Source of the DNA: Stenocarpella maydis
Taxonomy: Eukaryota > Ascomycota > Sordariomycetes > Diaporthales > Diaporthaceae
Direction: 5' to 3'
NCBI GenBank assembly: GCA_002270565.1
Contig: NQMI01000036.1
Span: 1 to 64,000, forward strand
DNA length: 64,000 bases
The first letter of the stretch is position 1, and every line of letters begins with the position of its first letter. The notes beneath the pieces were generated by a model. It saw nothing but the letters and a program-made list of their open reading frames with translations, was not told the DNA's origin and ran no database searches. A program made the position numbers and the translations under genes. Below are positions 47,901 through 58,604 of this stretch, in pieces.

Positions 47901-49513
47901 TGCGGGCCGAGGAGGACCGCGGCGATGGCGAGGCAGATCTGAAAGAGAGGGCGAAACCTGTGTTCAAGATGCTCAAGACCCTGATCACCAAGGACGGTGA
48001 AATGTCCAAGAACAAGGAAACCCCAAGTCACCATAAGGCGCGGTTACGACTCCTCGCGGGTCAGTTGGTTCTCAAGCTCTGCAAGGAGAAGCAGCTTGAC
48101 GATCACCTCCCACCCGAGGACTTCAACGCGCTCGCGTTGGTTGCACAGGACGCCCACCCACAGACCCGGAGGGCATTCATCGAGAAGCTTCAGAAATACT
48201 TGGTCCAGGGACAGCTGCGCACGAGGTTCTATACGATTATTTTTATCACGGCGTATGAGCCAGTAACGGAGTTCAAGACCAGGGTGGAAACATGGATCCG
48301 GTCAAGAGTGCATCATTATGAGACAACCGGCCAGCCTGTTATGGAGGCCGTCATGCCCAGGCTGCTGTCTCTGCTGGCTCACCATCCAGATCTGGGCCCT
48401 GCTGAAGATGACCTAGTTGACCACTCGCATTACATCGTCTACTATGTCAGCACAGTGGCTAATGAGTCCAACCTTGGTCTGCTGGCCCGCTATGCAGAGC
48501 GTGTCAAGCAGACCAAGGATGCCATCGAACCGGAGAAGAGCGAGAATCTCTACATGGTGTGTGACCTGGCACTTGCTGTGATCAGGAAATGGCAGGAGAA
48601 GCGCGGCTGGACTTTCGAAGCCTACAGCAAAAAGACTGGGCTGCCGACTGGCCTGTTTCTGGCTCTGCCGAGCCATGAGGCTGCGCAAAAGCTTTCAGAA
48701 CAGCAGTTCATTCCCGAGGGCATTGAGCAGCGGCTGGACAAGGTCCTGCAGTCTATGGACCGCAAAAAGGTATGTCCTACGTTATAAGCGTCCATCCCTG
48801 GTGAGGCTCCGACATTAACTGGCCACAAGCAGAAGCGCAAATCGACGGACGACGGAGGACAACCCCCTGCTAAGAAGGCAAGGTCACAGAACAAGACGAT
48901 TCAACCAACATCCATCAAGTCCAAGAAGCAGACAACCCTCAAGAGGACGTCCGCGAAGGCGAAGACACAGAGCAAGCCTAAGAAATCCCGCGCCTCCCCA
49001 GAAATCCCCGAGTCGGAACGCCGTCGTAGTGGACGTGCCGTTCCCCGAAAGAGCGCGAATTACGCGGAGCGGGATGACGAGGAAGATGACGAGGAAATGC
49101 TGGAGGGTGTTGCCGAGTGGGACTACGAAGACGGCGAGGAAGGAGAAGATGTAAACGATGATGATGAGGCTGAGGATGGTGATGAGGTCGAGGCCGATGC
49201 CGAACCCATGGAGGAGGACGACCAGGGGCAGGAACCCGCCGCCGAGGGTCAAGATGGAAGCGAGCTTTCCGACCCTCGCGAAGAGGAATCACAAGCAGAA
49301 GAGGCCCAAGTGACAAATGGACGACGCAACGGCAGGAATTCCGCGGTAAAAGCCAAGCCGGAACGCGCAAAGAAGTCGGCGCCGAAGAGCAACGCAGCAG
49401 CAGCGGCCCTCCCGACGAGAGGCCGAGCTGCCGCCGCAGCGACGACAGCCAAGGCTCCGACAAGAGCCAGCGCTCGGTCGAGGAGGGCGAAGGATTCATT
49501 CGAGTGGGAGTGA
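44905..49513 (+). CDS. pds5: Sister-chromatid cohesion protein Pds5/Spo76
   Basis: Three exons: 44905-45255, 45323-48769 and 48833-49513, with introns of 67 and 63 bp, giving 1492 aa. The opening LQFNQPLSWRAGRPIPTAELHKRL and LCSANILGHKDKGVKAYAACC is characteristic of Pds5. HEAT-repeat helices follow across about residues 60-1200, including DIFSLFINQILPALQDP, SVCVENPEKMARFVGQYFSDV, NAKKAFFAIQARQPQF and AKYAVNILLANKD. The last 230 residues are a basic then acidic disordered tail (KKARSQNK.., EEDDEEMLEG.., ending in Ala/Arg-rich segments), suited to DNA or chromatin contact. Pds5 binds the cohesin subunit Scc1 and regulates cohesion maintenance and release; in Sordaria the orthologue Spo76 is needed in meiosis. 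Confidence 0.95.
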
Positions 49514-49984
49514 TCTCGTTGGACCTCGAAATACAGGATCGCATTTGGTTTGTTCTTCCCTTTTTTGGAGACGAATAATGGATAATGCCCAGGGACTACG
49601 AGAGGTGCTTGACACGTACGTGCGTTTGTCTCTTATTCATAGGAGGAAAGTGAGGGATTTAGTCATGTTGACTTGGTGAGGTATTCTTGAATCCAACGAA
49701 AGCACATTGTCTGTATGTTGTGGGCCGTCGTTTCCGGGTGTACATTTTGTGCTTATACCCCTTGTTCCTCGTTCCAATGATTCGAAACTCTCAAGTACGA
49801 AATTCTCCATTTGGTCGGTCTTGTCGCTTTTGAAACTTGTGCGCGCGGTGTGCATGGTATAGATCGGTCTGGCCTACAGCTGTGTCTGTTGCGTCTGGAT
49901 CTGCATGTGGCTCAATGCGAGTGAGTGGTGTGAACCGGGATGCAAGCGGGCTCGGCCGGGCGCACCAAGTATTTACCGATCGCA

Positions 49985-50044
49985 CCAGATTCTGCCAAGC
50001 TGGACCAGACTTTGTCAGGTTGGGCCAGATTCTGTCAAGCCCAA
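49985..50044. repeat. 20-bp degenerate tandem repeat, three copies
   Basis: Units begin CCAGATTCTG, CCAGACTTTG and CCAGATTCTG at 49985, 50005 and 50025, each followed by (C/T)CA(A/G)G. The copies differ by a few transitions. Confidence 0.75.
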
Positions 50045-51287
50045 CTCTCTGTAAGGTCTTCACGTGCAGCACCCCTAGTTCGGCACTCCTAAATGGGGTT
50101 CTTCATGGGCCGATCAGCTGCTGGCTGTCCGGCCATGACATTGTTGTTTGGGCATGGAGCCTGACTATGCTCCCTTGCCCGTGGTCGATATCGCCAGATT
50201 CTGTCCGTAGATATCCTTAAGAAGCACGACTCCTGTCGACCATTCACCCCTATACTCACCTCCTGGTAGACACCCAACAGCTCTCTCTTCGGACGGTCAG
50301 AGTCCCCTCACAAGCTTGCTGGTGTTGTAGCCGTGTCCCGTCTGATCCGCATGGCCCTCTCATTTGAGGCAGTTTTCAGCCTCATAGCTCTCTTTGTTGC
50401 CATTGCAACTCTTCTGGTTGAGCTTGTCCGATTGTTAGGGAGTCGAGGCTGCAGGTTCCCCTGCTGGCTGACCACCCGCAGTAGGCTCCCCCTGAATAGA
50501 GCCGTCACTAATGCTGCATCACCTTGAAAATAAATGATCACTGACTTTGCCTGCTTAAATCTGCAGGGCAGATATTAGACCTGGAGGACGCAAAGGAATC
50601 AACCTCTGAAGCAAACACGACAGCTCACAACCCGTTACCTGAACCGCAACCTCATCTGCATCACGAGGACCTTTGTAGGTTTTCCGGCGCCAAGATCCCA
50701 GCATGTCAACAAGACCATTGACCAACATAACATCAGGTGCTGATAGAGCAGTCAGCCTCCATACGACGGGCCTGTAACTGCTGAGCTGATTCCCGTCTTG
50801 GTACCACGTCCCTAGTCTTCCTTCGCCGAGCCTGAGACCCGAATTCTTCGACGGCGGCCGAGACTTTGCGGTCGACCGCACGGCCACAGCGAACAGTCAA
50901 AACAAGAACCTTCTCACATTTGGCCAGTTTTTTGTAGCGATAAACCACAACTCGACTGAGCCCGTGCGCTGTTCAAGATGAATCCCAAGACCGAAAGGAC
51001 CCCGTCGTCAGAGTGGAGCCATCGCGATCGATACTTGGCACCTTGGCCCTACTTAACCATGGACGCGGAAGGCCTGGATGCCAAGTGCTGCAACGAAAGC
51101 TTGTGTGCTGCAGCCTGCAGCTAATAAGCAGGGCCGCGTCAGCTGCGGCCTGATTTACAGATTGCCAGACTGTCTGATTGCCTGGGCTTGTGTAGCGGAG
51201 TGGAGGGCTGCAGGATTGGACAGTGGCGCTCAGGGGTCGTGGCCCAAGTCCCGGACTGTGTGTGTTTTGGTCTATTCCTGGAGGCCC

Positions 51288-51400
51288 ACCATGTATCGTA
51301 CACCATGTATCATATGCCCATGTACCATATACCATGTATACATCTTGGCACGTGTCGTATACCATGTATCGTATACCAGGTATATATATCTTGCCAGGTA
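51288..51400. repeat. Interspersed ACCATGTAT(C/A)(G/T)TA repeat cluster
   Basis: ACCATGTATCGTA at 51288, ACCATGTATCATA at 51302, CATATACCATGTATAC at 51326, GTATACCATGTATCGTATACC at 51357 and CAGGTATA words after it. The units contain near-palindromes (GTATAC, CATATG) and could form hairpins. Confidence 0.7.
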
Positions 51401-52159
51401 TAGCATTTCTACACTACATTTGAACGTGGTAGTATTCTTGCCTCATTAAAATAATAATCAGAGAGATACCAACCGGTAGATAATGTAGATGCAAGGCCCT
51501 CTCCTGCTGTGGTATCTTTGGAGGAACAGGACCTGGGCGGGGTGACCTCATGGCCGCCCGCCCACCCAACCATCATCACCCCTGTTCCGTTTCAACCCTT
51601 GTCACGATAATGGCATTGAAGCACCCTCGCAGGATTCAGGCAGGATGAGATCATCCCGTGGCCAAGGCCGTCTCCCACGTCCCAACCTCACCGTCAGCCC
51701 GGCCTTTTTCCATTTTCCCTTGGTCCCAACCCGCCCTCTGATCGATCGTCCCGCTCGAACTTGTCTCGGCAGGGCGGCAGCTAGCGAAAGCTTGCCCCGA
51801 CCGCCTGTCACGTCGCAGGGGTCGCCCTGCGGCATTGGGCTGCATCACCACAGCTGCTGGTGTTTTCCAACTCTCCCGCACGTATCCCGCCCTCCTTCTT
51901 TGCTGCTTCTTCTTCTTCTTCCCGGCTTCCTGCTTTCTGCATACTGTACAGTGTTCCCGTGCTTATTACCTCATGTCCGTCATGTCGTGACCCCTACGGA
52001 TTGTCTCTGCGCAAGAAGCCCACCTTTTCCCACAAGGCTGAGACATAACCACCGCAAACCCGGACGGACGGCGGCACACACCGCTTCCTGACCTGGTCCT
52101 GACGATCCCCTCAAGCTTCAGGCTTCCTTCCCGTCCCAACCCGCCCCCCACAGCCCACC

Positions 52160-52911
52160 ATGCCTCGCTACCGCTCCCCATCCCGGACCCCATCTCCATC
52201 TCGCTCTCCCTCCCGGGGCAGGGGACCCTCCAGGGCCCGCCCTGCCCGCTCCCGCAGCCGGAGCACCTACTCGGACGGCGTATACAGCACGACCTCGTAC
52301 TCGTCCCGGTCCCGGTCCCAGTCCCGCTCATACTCGCGCTCCCCAGCACGGTCGACACGCTCCCGCCGCACAGACGCCACCACCACCAGCTCGTCCAGGC
52401 GCCACGACAGCTCGGCGGGCACCAAGGCAGAGAACATCGCCAAGACGTCGCTGGTCATGCTGGGCGCCATCGGGGCCGCAACCCTCGCCGCTCATAAGTT
52501 CTGGCCCAAGGGGATCACGTACGGCGACAAGGAGGACTGGGAGCACGAGGTCAAGGATAAGGTCAAGGACAAGGTCAAGGATGTCAAGGCCGCCGTGACG
52601 GGAGAGCCGAGGAAGGATGGGCGTGGTGGGCGCGGTTGTCGGGACGACGACAGGCGGGGCGACAGGCGGGGCGGAGGACGAGGAGGAGGAGGAGGAGGAG
52701 GAGGAGGAGGTGGTGGTGGTGGTGGTGGTGGTGGCAGGGGACGGGGGCGCGACAGGAGCCGTGAGCGCCGAGAGCGCTACCTCGAGGAGAGGGAACGCCA
52801 CCGCCGGCCAAGCATCGCCAACGACCGCGGCGACGCCCGGCGCCTCGCCCTGCCGGCCGCTGCGGCGGCAGGCGCGGCCTACTTGGACGACCGGAGGAGG
52901 AGAACGAGACA

Positions 52912-52944
<33 letters not shown>

Positions 52945-53404
52945 TGCGGCCCCGCTGCCTCCTCCCCCTCCCCCTCCGCCACCGTCCGGAGCTCGGGACC
53001 GCGGTCGAGGCCGTGGCAGGTACGGCGACTACGACCCGCGTGAGTGGCGCGACCGCTACGCAGAGGGCTCCCCGCCGCCGCCGCCACAGACCATCCCCGT
53101 CACACAGCGCCGCGTCGAGAAGCACACAAGCACCAACGGCCCGCCCCCTCCCCCCCCGCCGGCGCCGAACCCGCCGTCCGTGGCCGGCTATTCCGGGACC
53201 GGCGCTGCTGCGGCGGCGGCGCCAGTGCTGGCCTCGACGAGGGGGGCGAACAGGGCTCCGGTGGATGTCGGCCGGGAGCGGTATTATGTCGAGCGGGACA
53301 CAATCGTCATCCCGTCGAGGGGAGAGACGGAGTTTGTCATCAACCGGGGGGCGCCGCCGGGGAGGAGGCTGACTGTCGAGAGGGACGGGCAGGTTTATCG
53401 GTGA
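52160..53404 (+). CDS. Arg/Ser-rich, membrane-anchored low-complexity protein
   Basis: A single exon of 414 aa. The first 75 residues are dense in RS and SPSR dipeptides, like SR-protein tails. A hydrophobic Gly/Ala-rich segment at about 97-115 (SLVMLGAIGAATLAAHKFW) may cross a membrane. A short KDKVKDKVKD helix follows, then a Gly run, an Arg/Glu-rich helix (RSRERRERYLEERERHRR), an Asp run of about eleven residues, and Pro-rich tracts. The C-terminus is a compact, ordered-looking stretch, GRERYYVERDTIVIPSRG then ETEFVINR. The latter probably is the conserved piece. I do not recognise a characterised family; similar arrangements occur in uncharacterised ascomycete proteins. The start codon context is CACCATGCC, good for translation. 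Confidence 0.75.
52680..52736 (+). repeat. (GGA)n(GGT)n coding microsatellite
   Basis: A run of GGA then GGT codons encodes a poly-Gly segment of the Arg/Ser-rich protein. Confidence 0.9.
52913..52945 (+). repeat. (GAC)n coding microsatellite
   Basis: Eleven consecutive Asp codons, nearly all GAC, in the Arg/Ser-rich protein. Confidence 0.9.
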
Positions 53405-53825
53405 GGCAGTGGGTGCCTGATTTGTGCCCGTTGCCCTGCTCTACCTAGCCTGCTGTTTGTATTGACGCCATCATGGGGGGTGCAGTGACTGCCGGACTGG
53501 ATACATACCATACATGACTGGGTGACACATGATTGTGACTCGAGCGGGTCGGCGGTCAAGGACGAAACATGACTTGCGGGGCGGCCATATTTTGCCTTCT
53601 TGGAATACCTGAATTGTGAATTTATGTTTTGATTCCCGCCCGTCTAACAGCTGTACATTTCGTTGCATCTCCCAAAAATCCCAAGAGTATACCTTTCTGC
53701 GAATGCGATGATATGCTTCCATGCTGGCCAAATAGCAATGCAGTAAATGCCTCGGGTGCACTGTTCGTGTTGAAGTGCGCCAATGGCGCCCCTCGCATGC
53801 CAGTCCCAATCCTGAGTCTCCTCAC
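53405..53825. other. Short convergent intergenic region
   Basis: 3' flanks of the Arg/Ser-rich protein gene (+) and the Elg1-like gene (-). Nothing else is seen. Confidence 0.5.
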
Positions 53826-56800
53826 TCAATCCAAGGCACTCCTGTTGGAATTGCCGCCAGGGCTTCCCCCAAGCTCATCGCTCGAGTCGTCATCGTCAAC
53901 AACGACTTTTCGACCCCTCTCCTTGTTCCGGCTGCCTGTCGAATCTCCCGCCTCGCCGCCCTCCGCAATGGTGTCCTTGGGCGCATCGACCCACCCCTCA
54001 CCCGCCGTCCTCAGCACGAGAGTCCCGTTCAGGTCCGCTTTGAACCACCGCTCCGGGCGTGTGTGGGTCCTGGAGCCGCCCTCAAGCGCCGCGTGAGATG
54101 CCCGTGTGTTGCGCATCCTCTTGGTGCCGCCCTTGCTCAGCAGGTTGCTCATCTTGAGCCGCTGCTTCTGGAGCTCATTGTCATACGCCACGATGCTGCG
54201 CACATACGGTGCCACGTCCTCTACGATGGGCGCCAACGTGTGGTCCAGGACGGACGCCTCGAGCGAGCTTGACGAGGTGCCGGTTTTGTCGGTTGCGGCC
54301 AGGGGGTCAAACGCGAGGCTGAAGTCGTCGCGTGTGAGGGCTTCTGTCGCAGTGGACAGAGACATGTGCTGACGGATTTTGGCCGTCAGTTTGGCCTCAT
54401 CGAGGGCTGCGAGTCTGGGAGATGGGTGAGTTGCGCTCAGGTCTCTGCGCGCTAAGGTCTTCAAGGTCATCGGCAGCGTGGTTGCGAGGGGGTCGTATGT
54501 TGCCAGAACCGGCGCGTCGAGGAGTTGACGGCCAAGTATGTAATCTTCACGCGCCTTTGTCGTAATCTCAGGCAGTGCACAGTCAATCGCCTCGTCGTGC
54601 GATTCGGCAAGGACCATGGCAGAAGAACTCAAGTCCGCCACGCTCATCGCATCGGCGAAATCGTCGTACTTCACCAACGCGGCCAAGCGTTCTTGAGGGT
54701 CTGGCGTTTCCAACCCCGATGCCCAAGCTGCCATGTCTAGTGTCTTTGGCCAGTCGCCCACATCCATCTGCCAATTGTTCCACGCCTCCTGCAGGAGCTC
54801 ATCCTCGACCGATTCAGCGTCCGCCATCTGGGCAAGAACGTCATGTGCAAGCCACCCCATGCCCTCAAGATACGTATCCTGGCTGACAACCCGAATGATA
54901 TTGCCTTCCTCGTCAATATCACAGCCTTGTGGGTACCGCGGATAATACCAATCGACTCCACTGCGTCGGTCACCAACAGCCATCTGACACCAATAGTTCA
55001 GTTCGGCCAAGGAGGCACGCAGATCCTGTCGGCGGGCCTCAAACAGGGCAGAGACTGCACTCCGCCGCAAAGCATGGCCTTCACAAGCGGCTATCATGAG
55101 CAAGCGGTCGACAGCTAGGTCCGTGGGTGGTTCGCTGAAGCGGAAGATGCCGTGTAGACTCAGGGTCTGGAATGGGACGAGCCTCTCGTCGTTGCACGTC
55201 AAAACGAAAGGCCGCTTCGACTGTGCTATGAGTCCGATCACAGTGCTCCAGAAGTTCTTGTCCTCCTCGTACAAAACGTCGACTTCATCCAGGAGGATCA
55301 ACGACTGCTTCTGCTTCTTTGGGGATGGTTTCTTGGCTTCGGGCTTCTCGGCGTCTGCCTTTGGCGGTGGCTTCTTGGTTTTTGGAAGTTGTTTTGGTAC
55401 CTGTTTTGGTTTGAAGAACGAAACCATCGTAGCTTGTTTTCCCGACTTGATGTCTTCCGCGACTTCTTCATCGTTGACGGTTGCTCCCCCTGTTGCTTCC
55501 GCCTGCTGATGTTGGACCAAGTGGTTTCGTGTCATGTCTCCAATTTTGTCGAGGACATCTTTGCCACTTCTGCGGCTGCCAGGGTTGATCTCGAAAATTT
55601 CAAAGTCCAGCTCCTTCGCGATCGCGTACACCGCGGCTGTCTTGCCACAGCCATGTGGACCGCTGATGACGACAGTGTTCGTCAAACGCGAAGCGCGCTT
55701 GGAGTCCTTGACTTGCGCGTCACCAGCCCGAATAACCGTCCTCTTTCCGCCGCGTCGATCAGGAGACCAGTCTTCTTCTTCGGGATCGGAGAGTTCGTCC
55801 ATTTCATCTGCCTCCTCGTCACTGTCGACAATGAAATCGTCGGGCTTGTTCTTCTTCCGTTTCTTCTTGGGTGGTCCGCTCTTTGCCGGCTTTGGTTTCA
55901 GATCTCCAATGTCTACTGCCTGGACTTTGAGGGCTGCTAACCATTCTCGCAGTAACAAGACCTCCCTTCCGTGCTGCAAAACTTCAACAGCGGCTTTGGG
56001 GGCATATTTCTGTGACCAACTCATCGACTCACACTGGTACTTGTCAAAGGATGAAAGGGACTCAGCCAGTGTCACGCGGAGACCCGCCAGGGCTTCATGT
56101 TTGGCGTTCTTGAGCTCAGGCATGATCCGCTTCTGGAGCTTGAGTCCGCTTTCGAAGTGCTTCTGTGGAAGCCTAAGTTCAGGGGGTGGCGGGACAAAGC
56201 TTTCTGTGTCGATATTCCTGATATCGTCCATGATCTCGGGAATGCAAAGCTTGGCCGTGAGGTTCTCTAGTACCATGTCCTGGGGAGGGATGTGAATAGT
56301 GTTGCCCTTGGACTTCCGAGCAGGTAACGGCCCTGACAGAGAAAACCCATTATGGCGGCCGGATGCGGCATCTTCTCCCCTAACATGAAGCATGTCCTTC
56401 CAAGGCCATGCTGGGGCACGTGCTCCAGGAGTCTTCAGACCCAAAGACCTGACGCCGAACTGGGGCAACGGCTTGCTGGGTCCCGCAGTTCGGTGTTTCT
56501 TTGGGGAACAGGGCGTGGAAGTGAATATTCTCGGGCGCTTTGGCGAGGGAGGAGGTTTCATATCCGTCGGCCCGACGTTAATTGTTGACCCGGAAATCGC
56601 TGCCGCCTTCTGCGGCTTTCCTGAGAAGAATGGGTGCGTCTCTTTCTGAGAGGGCTCGCTCTTCGTCTCTGCACCGACCCGCAATACTCGTTTTGCTCCC
56701 CTGGGGGGTGTCCGCTTCCTTGGCTTCGGGGTAGGAGAGATCGCTCCGCTCAGGATTGCGTCAATCTTGGTACCAATCTGGTTCCTAGACTCATCATCAG

Positions 56801-57476
56801 TCCCGTAGCTGACTTTGACGATTTTTGTGGCTCGTTTCCTGCCCCTTGGCGTTGGTATTTTCTTTACTTCCTCCGACTTCTCGGCGTCCTCCTGCTGAGT
56901 GGTTGGATTCGGTTCTTTGGGCTTCGGCGGTGAACCAAGGGTGCCTGTGGCAGGATTGAATCGTAGGACTTTCTTGGGCAGAATACTGAGCCCGCTTTCC
57001 CTGGAGTCTCGATCGGGCCTTAGCTCTTTGGGGACAGAGTGTTTGTCAGCAGTTGGAAGTGGTTGGTCTGACGGGTCGGTCGCGTTGGCATGCGAAGTGG
57101 GGTTGTTCTTGGGAGGAGCGGCCTCGTTGCGCGTCGTCGTGTGGTCATCTCCGTCTATACGAGAGAAGTGGTTCATAATGGAAGTGGTCTGGGGATTGGC
57201 CTTCTTCCTGCCACGCCGTGGCTTCTTGTTTTCCGCCGTACTCTCGTCGGCGTCCTCTGCCAGCTTTCGACGCTTGCGTTGGTGGGTACTGCTTTCTGGA
57301 GACTCTAAGTCGCTGTCTTTTCCAAGTGATTCGTTCGCATCGGGAGAGCCGGCGGTGGTGGCAGGAGTGCAGGTTGCATCTTGGTTGGTGGGAGTGGCAT
57401 CTTGCTGTAGAAGCCTGGGCGCAGTGAAGAAGGGGTGGAGCTTTTTGGGCTCTGGGGCAAGAGTGCTGCTTGCCAT
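53826..57476 (-). CDS. elg1: Elg1/ATAD5-like PCNA-unloading AAA+ ATPase
   Basis: A single exon of 1216 aa from the chosen ATG at 57476; two other in-frame ATGs (57500 and 57620) would add 8 or 48 residues. The N-terminal half is disordered, basic and contains two HPFF words (KKLHPFFTAP at residues 11-20, THPFFSGKP near 280) that resemble PCNA-interacting peptides. The AAA+ module has Walker A GPHGCGKT at about 604, Walker B LILLDEVD at about 727, and a sensor VLTCND at about 757, followed by an Arg-rich RFC-type helical part (LRASLAELNYWCQ). The C-terminus ends in an acidic Ser/Asp stretch. Elg1 replaces Rfc1 in an RFC-like complex with Rfc2-5 that removes PCNA, especially SUMO-modified PCNA, from DNA after replication. 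Rad24 and Ctf18 are the alternatives; the long N-terminus with HPFF words and the GPHGCGKT Walker A favour Elg1. Confidence 0.85.
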   Translation of the reverse strand: MASSTLAPEPKKLHPFFTAPRLLQQDATPTNQDATCTPATTAGSPDANESLGKDSDLESPESSTHQRKRRKLAEDADESTAENKKPRRGRKKANPQTTSIMNHFSRIDGDDHTTTRNEAAPPKNNPTSHANATDPSDQPLPTADKHSVPKELRPDRDSRESGLSILPKKVLRFNPATGTLGSPPKPKEPNPTTQQEDAEKSEEVKKIPTPRGRKRATKIVKVSYGTDDESRNQIGTKIDAILSGAISPTPKPRKRTPPRGAKRVLRVGAETKSEPSQKETHPFFSGKPQKAAAISGSTINVGPTDMKPPPSPKRPRIFTSTPCSPKKHRTAGPSKPLPQFGVRSLGLKTPGARAPAWPWKDMLHVRGEDAASGRHNGFSLSGPLPARKSKGNTIHIPPQDMVLENLTAKLCIPEIMDDIRNIDTESFVPPPPELRLPQKHFESGLKLQKRIMPELKNAKHEALAGLRVTLAESLSSFDKYQCESMSWSQKYAPKAAVEVLQHGREVLLLREWLAALKVQAVDIGDLKPKPAKSGPPKKKRKKNKPDDFIVDSDEEADEMDELSDPEEEDWSPDRRGGKRTVIRAGDAQVKDSKRASRLTNTVVISGPHGCGKTAAVYAIAKELDFEIFEINPGSRRSGKDVLDKIGDMTRNHLVQHQQAEATGGATVNDEEVAEDIKSGKQATMVSFFKPKQVPKQLPKTKKPPPKADAEKPEAKKPSPKKQKQSLILLDEVDVLYEEDKNFWSTVIGLIAQSKRPFVLTCNDERLVPFQTLSLHGIFRFSEPPTDLAVDRLLMIAACEGHALRRSAVSALFEARRQDLRASLAELNYWCQMAVGDRRSGVDWYYPRYPQGCDIDEEGNIIRVVSQDTYLEGMGWLAHDVLAQMADAESVEDELLQEAWNNWQMDVGDWPKTLDMAAWASGLETPDPQERLAALVKYDDFADAMSVADLSSSAMVLAESHDEAIDCALPEITTKAREDYILGRQLLDAPVLATYDPLATTLPMTLKTLARRDLSATHPSPRLAALDEAKLTAKIRQHMSLSTATEALTRDDFSLAFDPLAATDKTGTSSSSLEASVLDHTLAPIVEDVAPYVRSIVAYDNELQKQRLKMSNLLSKGGTKRMRNTRASHAALEGGSRTHTRPERWFKADLNGTLVLRTAGEGWVDAPKDTIAEGGEAGDSTGSRNKERGRKVVVDDDDSSDELGGSPGGNSNRSALD

Positions 57477-58604
57477 TGCTTCGACGGCGACAGAGCCCAT
57501 CGAAACTGTGGAGTTGGAATTGCCACCTTGGATCGTCAGGACAGAGGCATACGGGACAGGAGTATTGCAGTGCGCACCGAGCCGTACTGCACCATCGCAT
57601 GCGCCTAGGGCAAGCAGCAAAGCAAGAGCATGCTGGGGACTCAGTGCTGACGGGCGTGGGGTTCGAGGTGTGCAGAGTCGAGAAATCAGATCAGATGAAG
57701 TGATGAAGCCGCCAGAGTGAGTCAGAGAGACAGCCTCTGAAGAAGCTTGAAAACCGCTGTGAACAATGGGGCATGAGGCTAAGGAGTCAGTCAGGACTCA
57801 GGACAGTGAGCTGGGTCGAGAAAGGCCTCGGTTCCTGCAGAGTCGCGTCCAGAAAGCGCGTCACACTCAACCGGTGCGGCGCGACTTCCTTATGACGCCC
57901 TGTTCAATCTCAGTCCAATCACAAGCAGGTGCGGCAGCCTACCCCTGCCTCCCCGGACAACCGGGGGGCGTGAACCACTAAACACACTCCTCTAGACCCT
58001 TGAACTTAGCGGTACACTTAGAATTATGGGTAGGCGTCCATTGTGTACAACCTGCAAAGCCCCTTTATAGGACATGGTGATAGCATCAGACTAATAAACT
58101 ATGAAAATCTTGACATAGGACTTCCTACAAGGCTAATCGTTCAGCGCTGCATGGTTAGTGGAGTATTCAGGTCCTCTTGACTTTGTTTTCTACACAATGT
58201 AGCCAGACCAGGCCTGCCCTATGTTCCACAGGTGTGACAAGCCATAGCTCAATCGAAACCGCTCGCATTCCCTGCTGCCACCAATGCTCCCGTGCCACTA
58301 CACAAGTTCAGCCTTTAAACCCATGGTGTGAACCGTGGGTGGGTGTAACTATTGCTCAAGAGCTCTGAAGGGTTTGAGGCCCGCGAAGGATGATTGGCAC
58401 CGAGGAGACACGCTGGAATATTACCTACCAGCACCCAAGGAGCGCGACTTAAGTACTTGCCCTCCCTTCACCTATATCTCACATGAGATTGCTAATTCTA
58501 CCTAGGGAGGACTTATCATGCGGTTTGGTTTGCATGCCATGAGCCTCTGGATACCTAGGTAACTACCCATGTACTGTCTAGATAATGTGGTCAGCTAGTC
58601 ACAC
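57477..58604. other. 1.1 kb intergenic region
   Basis: Upstream of the Elg1-like gene and downstream of the MFS gene, both on the minus strand. No coding frame is supported. Confidence 0.5.

Larger units (their letters stand above)
49514..52159. other. 2.6 kb intergenic region with short repeats
   Basis: Contains a 20-bp tandem repeat near 49985 and a CATGTATAC-type repeat cluster near 51288. From about 51640 the plus strand is pyrimidine-rich up to the next gene, presumably its leader. No gene is supported. Confidence 0.5.

Noticed and set aside
52328..53125. 265-codon minus-strand frame with long Val and Ser runs
   Set aside because: Antisense reading of GGT/GGA and GAC repeats in the Arg/Ser-rich protein gene.
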